NCBI GenBank assembly: GCA_028583605.1
Contig: CM053326.1
Span: forward strand, 10,238,587 to 10,302,586
Source of the DNA: Dastarcus helophoroides
Lineage: Eukaryota > Arthropoda > Insecta > Coleoptera > Bothrideridae
Reading direction: 5' to 3'
DNA: 64,000 nucleotides
In this document: piece after piece, positions 56,401 to 64,000 of the stretch
Layout: each line of letters starts with the position of its first letter
Position numbering within the stretch: the first letter of the stretch is position 1
Made by a program: the position numbers and the translations under genes
The notes under the pieces: model-generated
What the model saw: only the letters and a program-made list of their open reading frames with translations
Databases searched by the model: none
What the model was told of the DNA's origin: nothing

Positions 56401-58743
56401 AAAAATAAAGAAAATAATAGTATTTCCAATTATTTAAGAACAAGCAGAAATTTGTATAAAGAATGACTTTCTTGTAAACCCACAAATAAAATAAATATCC
56501 CTCTTCGGTATCTTATTTAGAGACACAATGTATAGATCGCATGTGTGAATTATGAAGAAAAAATTTGGAGCGATAAAAAATAAACCTATAATCTATATTA
56601 AGAAAAAATCGTTTTTTCGTCGGTTTTTTTCTATGGTTCGTAATATATATTTTTTCATTAAGTACCAAATGTGAACAATCTTTGTACTTGTTTTTGTAAA
56701 CATGGGAAATCATTTTTATTAAAAATAGTAAAACTAGGTAAAATACTCCTTCCTCATCGCAAGAGCTATCTACGCCACTGTCTGAGAGATAGATAAAACC
56801 AAAAAAAAATCTCTTATTTATTTATGTACTTTTAAAAATATATTATCTAATATTTAGTTCATCAGCTCCATTATTCAGGTAACAGCATTATGAAAAAGTT
56901 AGACAAGACACGAAATAACGTCAACTTGTACAAAATATGTAAGCGACAGATGTTTGCTTCACTATTCGAGTTATACTTATAATAATAATAAAACAAATTG
57001 TTTAATTTTTTAAAGGGGCGTTCTCTGAGTTCAAGAGCAACACTTCCATGGGTAAGTTTAGCTTAGGAAGAAGTTTAATTAAGCACATTTAATGTAAGTA
57101 AATCTAGTGAATATTCATTCGATTTATTTAAATATATTTAATTTTTTTGTACTTTTAAACGCACACCCATGACATAAAATTTCTGTAGGATCCATCCAGG
57201 AGAACCCAACCCTCAATTACTGCAAGGGCATCATCTTTCAAAACAAATGACTTTAATCTCAAAGTAAGTCGAACTAATTTGATATTACTCTTTATTAATT
57301 ATTTGTGGTGTTCATGAATAGGTGTTTGCAGATAAAATAAAGATTACAGGGCAATGATCTGGTTTATAGAATTTGAAGATATTTCAAAGTCCAGATATAT
57401 GTAGCAGGTCGCAGAAGAAAATATTTATTTTTTAATTAGAAAATACTCAATCAGTTTTGATCTAAAAATATTTGTGCTACAACTTAGGTTCAAAAAAAAA
57501 AAAAAAACCTTCTAGCTTAAGAAGCTACGAATAAAAAATTATGAGAATCGACGTGGAATTTAGCACCATGAGTTTTAAATAATCTATGTTTAATTACTTA
57601 TTTTGCTAATTACTTATTACTATTAATTGTCAAAGTTAAAATGTGAAAAGATAAAGTAAAATCTCGAACAGTTTGCGACGACCATTACAAATATTTTCAG
57701 TTTTGCAAATCTATGAGAGAAACAGGTGATACCAATACTTTTTTAAAGCCCTCGAAGAGTTTTCGACGACCAGAACAAGCTTCTTGAATTTTCTATCTCT
57801 ATCAAAGGAACCGGTATTGTCGAGAATTTTTTTAGAGTACGTGTTATTCCTCTTTTTCTTCACAGACGCCACAGTCCTAGAAGAGTTCGTTTTTTGTTTG
57901 GGGAAAACTATACTTCCCTTAAAAGTACCTACTCTAAGCACTGAAATCTTTAGGTTGATACGTTAGAAAGGCTAAGACTCTTCGGATAAACTTAAGTTAC
58001 CTACTTTTTACAAATAAATTGTTTTTTTGAAACATATTATTTCAAATACTATTTACTAATTCTATTTTTAGGAACCATCTGTTAGATCAGCGTCATTTGA
58101 CCCTGAGGTAAGTAAAATATTAAATAAACACTTTTCATTTGTAAAATTTTTTATCAAAAACATACAGGCTATAACAAATTCGCTTCTCATTACACAGAAT
58201 CTCGAAAACGGTAAGAGATAAGCATCGGTTAAATCTGGGGCAAAGTTGCACAATATATCGGTTAAAAATATGCCGTCAATAAATCGAAAATATCTCTTGA
58301 TATGCTTGAAATTTTTGAGAAAAAGTAAAATATTTAATTTTCGTTTTTATTATCTGTTGGTGTTATTTAAAGAGCAAGCCAAAAAGATAAAAACCTTTTT
58401 TCGTTGACTTTATGTCGTTTGTTTTTTATCTTCCCCCAAAATCTGCTTCTGTTCATCAATACTTATATTGAGTACACTATCGAATTCTTGTGTAGGCTTG
58501 GCAATCAAGTAGACCTTGAAGGCTGGGGTTGGAAATTAATAGGTAATATTCTGAAGCTAATTCAAATTTTACCCTCCCCCATGCTCAAAAAAAACCTCTT
58601 CTTACCAGTTTCTATAATTGCAAAAAAGATTGCAGTACAAACATAAAATCCAACTTGTATGTACCAATTGTCAGGGCCAGTCTTGCTCCAATGTGGAATC
58701 CTATGCAACAGACGAGGATTTTTACGATATCAATGAGGAGTAG
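53100..58743 (+). CDS. Host micro-exon gene candidate (11 exons)
   Basis: I do not recognise the family. ATG at 53100; exons 1 and 2 (316 and 107 nt) are followed by tiny exons at 53781-53804, 53857-53910, 53965-53985, 54047-54079, 54137-54172, 57016-57051, 57189-57263 and 58072-58107, then a probable last exon, 58675-58743. Every acceptor is T-rich plus AG and nearly all donors are GTAAGT-like. All junctions after exon 2 are phase 0, and all these exons are multiples of three, so each could be skipped without shifting the frame. Predicted protein is about 267 residues, Ser/Pro-rich, with three Cys-x-Cys motifs, no signal peptide and no membrane segment. Most introns are 47-61 nt; intron 7 is 2.8 kb because of inserted repeats. 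The model rests on splice signals and frame only. Confidence 0.65.
53463..53569 (+). CDS. Exon 2 of the micro-exon gene candidate
   Basis: A 47-nt intron ends in TTTTTTGCAG at 53462. The split codon becomes Asp, giving DCTCQVSSNLLPSIDESILV, a third Cys-x-Cys unit, and then DTVKCFRPCK. The donor is AAA|GTAAGT at 53570, phase 0. The continuation of the Cys-x-Cys repeat across the splice junction is good evidence that the two exons belong together. Confidence 0.65.
53781..53804 (+). CDS. Micro-exon 3 (24 nt)
   Basis: Acceptor TTATTTTTTGCAG; codons read GCTPEYRV; donor GTG|GTAGGT. This is the weakest donor of the series, and a 21-nt version ending at CGC|GTGGTA is possible. Both are phase 0. Confidence 0.45.
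53857..53910 (+). CDS. Micro-exon 4 (54 nt)
   Basis: Acceptor TTTTAATACAG; codons read VEEIDVDDDSLGPVQSTK, an acidic segment; donor AAA|GTAACA. Phase 0 at both ends. Confidence 0.55.
53965..53985 (+). CDS. Micro-exon 5 (21 nt)
   Basis: Acceptor TATTGTTTGCAG; codons read LEPVPPK; donor AAA|GTAAGA. Phase 0 at both ends; the introns on each side are 54 and 61 nt. Confidence 0.6.
54047..54079 (+). CDS. Micro-exon 6 (33 nt)
   Basis: Acceptor AATTTTTTTAG; codons read NGRISDAISIR; donor CGG|GTGAGT. Phase 0 at both ends. Confidence 0.6.
54137..54172 (+). CDS. Micro-exon 7 (36 nt)
   Basis: Acceptor TAATATTGTTAG; codons read TSSPGPPDSYRN; donor AAC|GTAAGT. Phase 0. The following intron is 2843 nt and contains inserted repeats. 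Confidence 0.6.
55415..55540 (+). repeat. Fragment of the hairpin repeat family
   Basis: Blocks AGACCGACAGATTTGAACAT, TTGTTAGATCTCGTCAGTTT and AAATGCTCCGGTTGAAG correspond to those at 1745-1890 (opposite strand); the first two also occur at 23189-23323. Confidence 0.55.
55554..55892 (+). repeat. Solo gypsy LTR in intron 7 (TSD ATAT)
   Basis: 339 bp, TGTAACG...GCGCAACA, closely matching the LTR at 28756-29098 in opposite orientation. Flanks are ATAT at 55550-55553 and 55893-55896. It lies within the inverted-end element, so the order of events is element first, LTR retrotransposon second, recombination to a solo LTR last. Confidence 0.85.
57016..57051 (+). CDS. Micro-exon 8 (36 nt)
   Basis: Acceptor TTAATTTTTTAAAG; codons read GRSLSSRATLPW; donor TGG|GTAAGT. 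Phase 0 at both ends. Confidence 0.55.
57189..57263 (+). CDS. Small exon 9 (75 nt)
   Basis: Acceptor AAATTTCTGTAG; codons read DPSRRTQPSITARASSF and then KTNDFNLK; donor AAA|GTAAGT. Basic and Ser/Thr-rich. Phase 0 at both ends. Confidence 0.6.
58072..58107 (+). CDS. Micro-exon 10 (36 nt)
   Basis: Acceptor AATTCTATTTTTAG; codons read EPSVRSASFDPE; donor GAG|GTAAGT. Phase 0 at both ends. Confidence 0.6.
58675..58743 (+). CDS. Probable terminal exon 11 of the micro-exon gene
   Basis: Acceptor TACCAATTGTCAG; phase 0 reading gives GQSCSNVESYATDEDFYDIN, two more Glu and TAG at 58741-58743. The acidic end in the correct phase is suggestive, but the acceptor is ordinary, and no AATAAA is seen before the LINE that begins at 58845. 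The true 3' end may therefore lie elsewhere, or the LINE may have landed in the 3' UTR. Confidence 0.4.
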   Translation, partial: GQSCSNVESYATDEDFYDINEE

Positions 58744-58844
58744 AGACTTTGGTCTCGAACTTCCGGCAGGTTTTTATCCCGCCATTTTCGGTTTAAGTTT
58801 TTCTGATCCTGGGATTTTCGGGATTGACATTTCTTTTTTTTATA

Positions 58845-61800
58845 AGTTTAATTCACTTGCAAAGGGTATCCTTATTATGCTTTCAAAGCGCTGCGAGTAG
58901 GATGCGAAAACCAAGATAGATGACGTCTTCTTAAAGAAGTATAGGTTGTAATTTTTGGGGAAAATTTCTTTCGGTAACAGTTCCATAACTTGAAAGTTCT
59001 ATAGAAAAAAGAGTCTTCGTGGACAGAAGTCCTCACTGTGTCAAGCTGGACCGCACAGGAATTTGCTGCTTCCGACTGTCTAGTACGCATCAAGAATCTT
59101 GCCCTTGGAGGGATCAATCCTACCAGTTCCTGCAAGCATCTTTCATGATAGTATTTGTAGAAAAAAAAGTCACCAATCATACGCCTGTGCGCTAGTGTTT
59201 TGAGAGAATCGGTCAGACTCTCGTCATCAATTAGGCGAATCGCTCTTCTTTGAATTGAATTCAAGAAAGCTAAAGTGCCTTTTGGGACTGAACTTCAAAC
59301 ATGAGAACAGTATTATAGTGTTGGCCAAACTTCAGCTTTGTATAGTGTTAACAGCTCTAAAAAGAAAGCCTAGCTTCTGAGAGGCGGACTTGGCAACGGC
59401 GCGCACATAACCGCCCCAAGAGAAGTTAGTGCTCGAATTCACTTCTAGGATAGATAGATTAGAGCCCATCGGAAGAATTTTACCGTCCATTAGTGTGTTT
59501 GTTGCATTATTCCTTGATGTTTTCTTAAAGAAAATCACGGCCTCAGTTTTTAAAGCGTTGAAGTCGACCAAATTGTTCTTACCCCATTCAAGAATAATCT
59601 CGAGATCCCGATTAATCGTATGTATCTGATGTTCCCTTAGTCGATCGAAAGCAGAGATAGATAATGGTTTGTCGAAGAAAAAAGATAACACAAGGTTACT
59701 ATCATCTGGGAACCTGAATATAGGATTGGAAGTTGAAGCTAAGAGATCGTTTATGTGTCACAAAAATAGAGTAGGAGACAAAACGGACTTCTGAGGCACT
59801 TCTGCGTTAATCGCAAATGTCTCGGATGAGATGCCGTTGACGACGACCAGAAGAGATCTATCAACGAGAAAATTGGATATCAAATGACAGTCCAGGAGGA
59901 AGACCATAAGATGTTAATTTGGCGAGAAGAGATCGGTGCCAGACTCTGTCGAAAGCCTTAGAAGTATCCAATGCCACAATCCTAGCCTCACCATGTTTTT
60001 CCATAGCTGAGTTACAGACATGAGTAACATATGCCAGGTAGATCGCCAGTGGAACGTTGTTGTCTAAAACCGTATTGCCTGTCAAAGATGATTCTATTTT
60101 TCCTCCAGATATTTAAGAATCTCGATGTTGATAACCTTTTCCATCACTTTAGATATAACGGGTAACAAAGATATAGGGCAATAGTTGTTAGCCAGATTCC
60201 GTTTTCCCTTTTTAGGGACAGGCTGCACTCTAGTAGATTTCCATATGTTAGGGAATACACTTTTGTCGTAAAAGAGTGTGAACAATTTGCTTAGGATATG
60301 AGTCAACCATGCGGCGCACTTCTTAAAAACAATAGCGGAAATACCATCAAGGCCAGAAGCTTTCGAAGTGTCAAGCTCAAGGAGAATCTTCCTGATTGTG
60401 CGTTGTCTGAAAACAACTTCAGGCATCGAAGTGTTAACCTTAGGAAGAATAGGAAGGTTTTGCGTTTCGAGAATCAAGATTGGAATTTTCAGCAAACATT
60501 AAGGCTAACATGTCAGCCTTTTTCTTGGAGGTAGTAGCAATATTGCTATTTTCATCGAGTAAAGGTGGAAAATTTGAAGGTTTAAAATTCTTTCTAATTA
60601 ACTTTGCAAATCCCGAAAAGGACCTGGAACCGCTCGGACAATTGAAAAGCATCTGGCGTATTTTACGATCGAAATCACCTTTTGCCTCGTCAATAAACCT
60701 GTTTACAAGAATTTCGTGCATCCACAAATATGGTCCCGAGTCTCGACTGAGGGATTATTTCGCCAACGACGATATGCGCGATTTTTGCAGGAGGCAGCTC
60801 GAGCACATTTTTTACTGAACCAAGATTTACTGGAGGCAGACTTCTTTTGGGAGTGGGAAGTTGAGCATTCCATACCAATCAGGATAGTTTCCGTGATGGA
60901 TTCGGCGACTAAGAAAGGGTTGTCTGAGTTAAAGCAGACTTCCTGCCATTGGAAAAAAGCAAAGAAGTCTCTTAATTCTTCCCAGTTTGCAGGGTTAGAG
61001 TGTCAAACCCTACGGGACTGCGTCTGGGAAGGAGGTGGGATATGAAGCGAGCAAAAGGTTGCTACAAACTTGTGATCCGAATTTCCAAGCGGTGATTTCA
61101 AAGATATTTTATACGAATTTGGTAAATTTGTAAGGAAAAGGTTGAGTAGATTAGATTGATGGGTATCGACATCAGGAATTCTTGTGGGTTACTCAACTAA
61201 TTGCGATAGTCCACAAGTGATGGCGAAAGCATCTGCCACCCTTCCCGCGTCGTCAGTTCGGGAAGAAAACCTTAACCAGGGGGTGTTGTGTACGTTGAAG
61301 TCACCGAGAAAGACAACCTCAGGTTTTGGATAATTCGTCTGTAGGTGATCAAATGTTACGGAGAGATAAGAGAAGAGCCGTCTGTATGAGGGATCGTGTG
61401 GAGGCAAATAAAGTGAACAAATGAATATTACTTCGTTTTTGGAGCAGATTTTCAGCCAAATCACATCAATGATCAACAGATTCCAGTGCTTCTTCTCGTT
61501 GACAGGACAGGTCGCTTTGTATAAAAGCACAAATTCCCCTCTTGTGTCGAAATTTTGTATGCAAGTCGTAGTTAGGGCAAAGCAAATGGACTGTATTGAT
61601 GAATGGGGAGACTTGGATTTGTGTCAGAGACAGCACATGGGGTCTTTCATTTTGAAGGTGTTGATGAACCGAGTTTAGATTTTGAGTTTAGATCTCGAAT
61701 AGTTACAGAATTGAATTTTGAATGAATTGTTTGAAAGAAACTTGGCCCGTCGGTACATTAAAATTTTCGGTCGATTTTGGATTCCCTCGTACACCCTCCA

Positions 61801-62075
61801 CCCGGACATCCAAACGAGAGGGTAGTTTACGTCTGAAATTTTTTGCACGAAGAGAATCCATCATCTTTGTTTTTAATAATTAGAAGAAAAAATCAGAGTA
61901 AATGAAAAAAAGGAAATAAGGAAAAGGACAGGATGAGGAAAGAAAAATAGCAGAAACCGACTCACGTGTCAGAGACGGAAACATGATGTAAGCATCATTT
62001 TACCGCCTCCTAGTGATACGTGAGGTGGTACTACCTTGGACGACTGAAAGTTCCAGTCTACCACCTTTCAATTTT
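58845..62075 (-). mobile_element. Long LINE copy, single ORF, inactive
   Basis: From the 5' end (about 62075) it holds a leader that can fold back (GGTGGTA ... TACCACC, GACTG ... CAGTC), the ORF start at 61864 and the whole endonuclease-RT frame to 58875. A 3' tail follows, ending GAATTAAACTTATAAAAAAA at about 58840. The 11025-11812 copy has the same tail. No target duplication could be confirmed. The copy lies just downstream of the putative last exon of the micro-exon gene, in the opposite orientation. Confidence 0.75.
58875..61864 (-). pseudogene. LINE ORF2-type protein: APE endonuclease + reverse transcriptase
   Basis: From ATG 61864: a short basic leader, then ERPHVLSLTQIQVSP, and the frame at 61530-61189 with VFLGDFNVHNTPWL (catalytic GDFN). 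NSDHKF at about 61085 closes the APE domain. The RT starts with DTSKASGLDGISAIVFKKCA and VPKKGKRNLANNYCPISLLP (60495-60094), then ALDTSKAFDRVWHRSLLAKL (about 59950). The catalytic region reads RFPDDSNLVLSF, where FADD has become FPDD, and PQGSVLSP has become PQKSVLSP. The last frames have WGKNNLVDFNALKTEA and NSIQRRAIRLIDDESL. At least six breaks and these substitutions show it is inactive. Clade (CR1/L2/jockey group) not assigned. Confidence 0.85.
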
Positions 62076-62753
62076 AAAAAGATTGTAAAACAGACTGCAC
62101 CTAGCGAAACGTTTCAGTGTCAGTGTTCTCAACAAAAGTGCTTGTCTATTTTAATATAAAATACAAGAATACACGAAATTTTTTTTAATTTTCAAAAAAA
62201 AATTGGATACATTTTTTCAGTTTATGTAAATTTAAAGAGCCCTTATTGATTCTTGAAAAAGAACAACTTTAAGATAAAGAATGCAGTCTAACTTAATTCT
62301 GATTAGTTACGAGTAGTTAGATTAGATGTGTATACCGTAAAATTCGTTGGTCGTAGTTTAATTTTGATTTGTTGATTGTAAAACTGATTTCTGTAGAATC
62401 TTTTATCTTTTATTTGTAATCCTTAATAGCGAAATACCGACTGAATATAATTCCGAAACCCCGGGATTAGAAATAAGCACCGGGATCGAATTCCCTAATC
62501 AGGAGACAATTGATGCATTTTTCTGAAAACAATTTACACATATCAAGAAGAAGAATAAAAATAAGAAGTAAACAAAGCAGATTTTACTGTTGCAGTAGCA
62601 TTTAAAGATTTATCAGTCAGACTAAAATTTTAATACTATTTTTAGTACCGTTTTGGGTTAACAAAATATTATTTAATAAAACTAAATCTCAATAGATCGT
62701 GATGCCTGATGGAGCAACATCTTTAAAAAATATGCGCTAAGTAACGCGTTTTC
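62076..62753. other. DNA without recognised gene
   Basis: AT-rich; nothing supported. Confidence 0.45.
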
Positions 62754-62840
62754 GAAACGCGTTAGAGCAACTTTTGTTGTGTTTTTAATCTTTCTTAGGC
62801 TTCAGGGGACAATATTTGTATTTCAATTTTTACTAGGTAT
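62754..62840 (+). mobile_element. Penelope-like element tail fragment
   Basis: It begins at CGAAACGCGTTAGAGCAAC, the 3' half of the hammerhead-like core, and runs through TTTAATCTTTCTTAGG and TTCAGGGGACAA to TATTTCAATTTTTAC. Only the last 85 bp or so of the tail remain, so the 5' end lies within the ribozyme-like region itself. Confidence 0.75.
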
Positions 62841-63109
62841 AGTTTACATGCAAATAACATACGACTTATTCTGCAATAATGCAGTCCTCTAAAGGTGTTT
62901 AGTGGATCAGAGCTAGTAGAACTAACAATATTTTACCTACTGATTTTTGCTAGAAACGACCATGCATCAATTATCAATCATTAAATTTAAAAGTTTCATC
63001 AATAATATCTTTAGAATGCGTCTTTGTTCCTTATTTTTACAAAACAAGTTCAGAAGTTAAATTCTGGACAAAATGCATATTTTGTTTAATTTATAATATT
63101 GTAACAAAA

Positions 63110-63205
63110 TGTAATTATAAAATTTAGTAAGGAATTTTCCAAAAAATTTGATAATGGGAAGCGGTCGCGATAATGAATTAAACTCCATCGGTAAAAGCGC
63201 CGTGG
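63110..63205 (+). repeat. Gypsy LTR fragment
   Basis: TGTAACAAAATGTAATTATA and GCGGTCGCGATAATGAATTA match the first 90 bp or so of the LTR at 55554. The copy is truncated after AAAAGCGCC. Confidence 0.7.
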
Positions 63206-63446
63206 TTTTTCTTGAGAAATGATCTAGCCAGAGCTGCTTCTTCCCTCGGACATTCCTCTTCCAGCTTGACTTGCCGTCTCACAGGTACCTTTCTGAGACG
63301 TTTCTAATCACGGATCTCGCCATTTGTAAATTTTTGGAAATATCATAAGTCGGTTCCACTAATCCAACGCAGCAGCCTTAATCTCTTTCCATCACAGCCA
63401 TAACCGTATGTTATTGTTATGTTAAAATATTCTGCGCTGGGTCAAA
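63206..63446. other. Sequence between LTR fragment and integrase; not recognised
   Basis: About 240 bp with no readable motif. It may be decayed gypsy DNA, but I cannot support this. Confidence 0.3.
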
Positions 63447-63968
63447 AGTAAAGCTCGAATGACACCTCTTTATCCACAGTATGATGGAATAGTGGAAATA
63501 TTTAACAGGACCTTGGAGGAACATCTTTCGAAGGTCGTTTTCAAGCATCAGACAGACTGGGACCAACAACTGCCACTGTTTCTAATGGCCTATTGCACGG
63601 CAACTCATAAAACTACGGGTCAAACTCCCGCAACAGTGATCTTCGGAAGGGAACTGCGGTTTCCGTGTGACTTGGTGTTTGGATCACCAAGGAAGACTCC
63701 CAGGGAGACGAGGGGTTTCGTAAACGGCTTGAGAGAAGCGATATTAGAGACACATGCCCTGGTGCGGACGAAGATCAACTTGGCGACGGACCGGATGAAG
63801 ACCAGATATGACGTAAACGTGAACCATGGTGGTTTCAATGAGGGCGAACTGGTATGGCTCTACAACCTTCAGCGGAGAAAAGGAGTTTCGCCAAAGTTTA
63901 CGCCATCTCTGGTCTTCATCTGGTCCGCTGTTATTACTTTTTGTTACACTATTAATAATACTTTGTGA
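63447..63968 (+). pseudogene. Ty3/gypsy integrase fragment
   Basis: The plus frame reads MTPLYPQYDGIVEIFNRTLE, which holds the last catalytic Glu of the integrase core (HPQSDGMVERFNRTLE in the family; here R to I). It continues through LPLFLMAYCTATHKTTGQTP and FGRELRFPCDLVFGSP, then RMKTRYDVNVNHGGFNEGEL and VWLYNLQRRKGVSPKF, the GPY/F-like C-terminal region. The N-terminal HHCC finger and the two catalytic Asp residues are missing. The end (after PSLVFIWSAV) diverges from the family before the stop at 63966. Open over 169 codons, so a comparatively young fragment; not evidently the same element as the LTR piece next to it. Confidence 0.85.
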
Positions 63969-64000
63969 TCGATTATTTTTTTGGCGTTCTTTATCTTATA

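Larger units (their letters stand above)
54950..56532. mobile_element. Element with long inverted ends, copy 2, inside intron 7
   Basis: Left TA|CAGTTTGTCCCAAGATG at 54950; right, reverse-complemented, TA|CATTGTGTCTCTAAATA at 56532. Similarity extends inward for about 100-150 bp on each side and to copy 1 at 1082-3521, for instance GGAAATTCTAGAAAATG near 56350 against GAAAATTCTAGAAAATGAC at 1228. It contains a fragment of the hairpin repeat family (55415-55540) and a solo gypsy LTR. No transposase is recognised. Confidence 0.55.

Noticed and set aside
58196..58212. Extra micro-exon between ACACAG and GGTAAGAG (13 nt)
   Set aside because: Not a multiple of three and not phase 0, unlike the rest of the series; left out of the gene model.
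63620..63838. Minus-strand open frame of 72 codons
   Set aside because: Shadow of the gypsy integrase.

Overview
The window looks like AT-rich insect nuclear DNA that is mostly a transposon graveyard, with one probable host gene. An insect source is suggested by roughly 50-60 nt introns, an errantivirus-like Ty3/gypsy element with an env remnant and ATAT targeting, pogo, mariner, Tc1 and hAT relics, and Penelope-like elements (PLEs). I cannot assign the order. There are no bacterial features, CRISPR arrays or rRNA genes, and no tRNA that I can defend.

Layout. 1-220: 3' end of a Crypton-type tyrosine recombinase. 1082-3521: an element with long inverted ends that encloses a hAT transposase relic. 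4463-5570: an internally deleted hAT with a perfect 8-bp target-site duplication (TSD). 6453-7113: a 220-bp-arm inverted repeat. 8413-9490: two PLE 3' halves head to head. 11025-11812: LINE tail. 11948-16786: a pogo element with a LINE ORF1 nested inside. 19190-21640: a gypsy/errantivirus relic, deleted from RNase H into env and split by a solo LTR. 23189-23323: near-perfect hairpin MITE. 24981-25034: strong hammerhead ribozyme candidate. 25600-26330: LINE tail. 28756-29098: second solo LTR. 29560-32165: two more PLE relics. 34337-35621: mariner-like element. 36690-40930: mariner tail, R2/Dong-like LINE and a third LINE type. 43302-46040: a second head-to-head PLE pair, interrupted by a 1.7-kb LTR-like insert. 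48535-50110: another mariner-like relic. 51044-52681: full-length but dead Tc1. 58845-62075: long LINE copy. 63110-64000: gypsy LTR piece and integrase.

The host-gene candidate runs from 53100 to about 58743 on the + strand. Two ordinary exons encode a Ser/Pro-rich protein with repeated Cys-x-Cys motifs. A chain of tiny exons follows (24, 54, 21, 33, 36, 36, 75 and 36 nt), all phase 0 and all multiples of three, then a likely terminal exon. One intron has been enlarged by an inverted-repeat element that itself carries a solo gypsy LTR. This micro-exon gene and the hammerhead motifs are the most interesting content. The other coding pieces are broken and do not form a joint pathway; they record successive, nested insertions.
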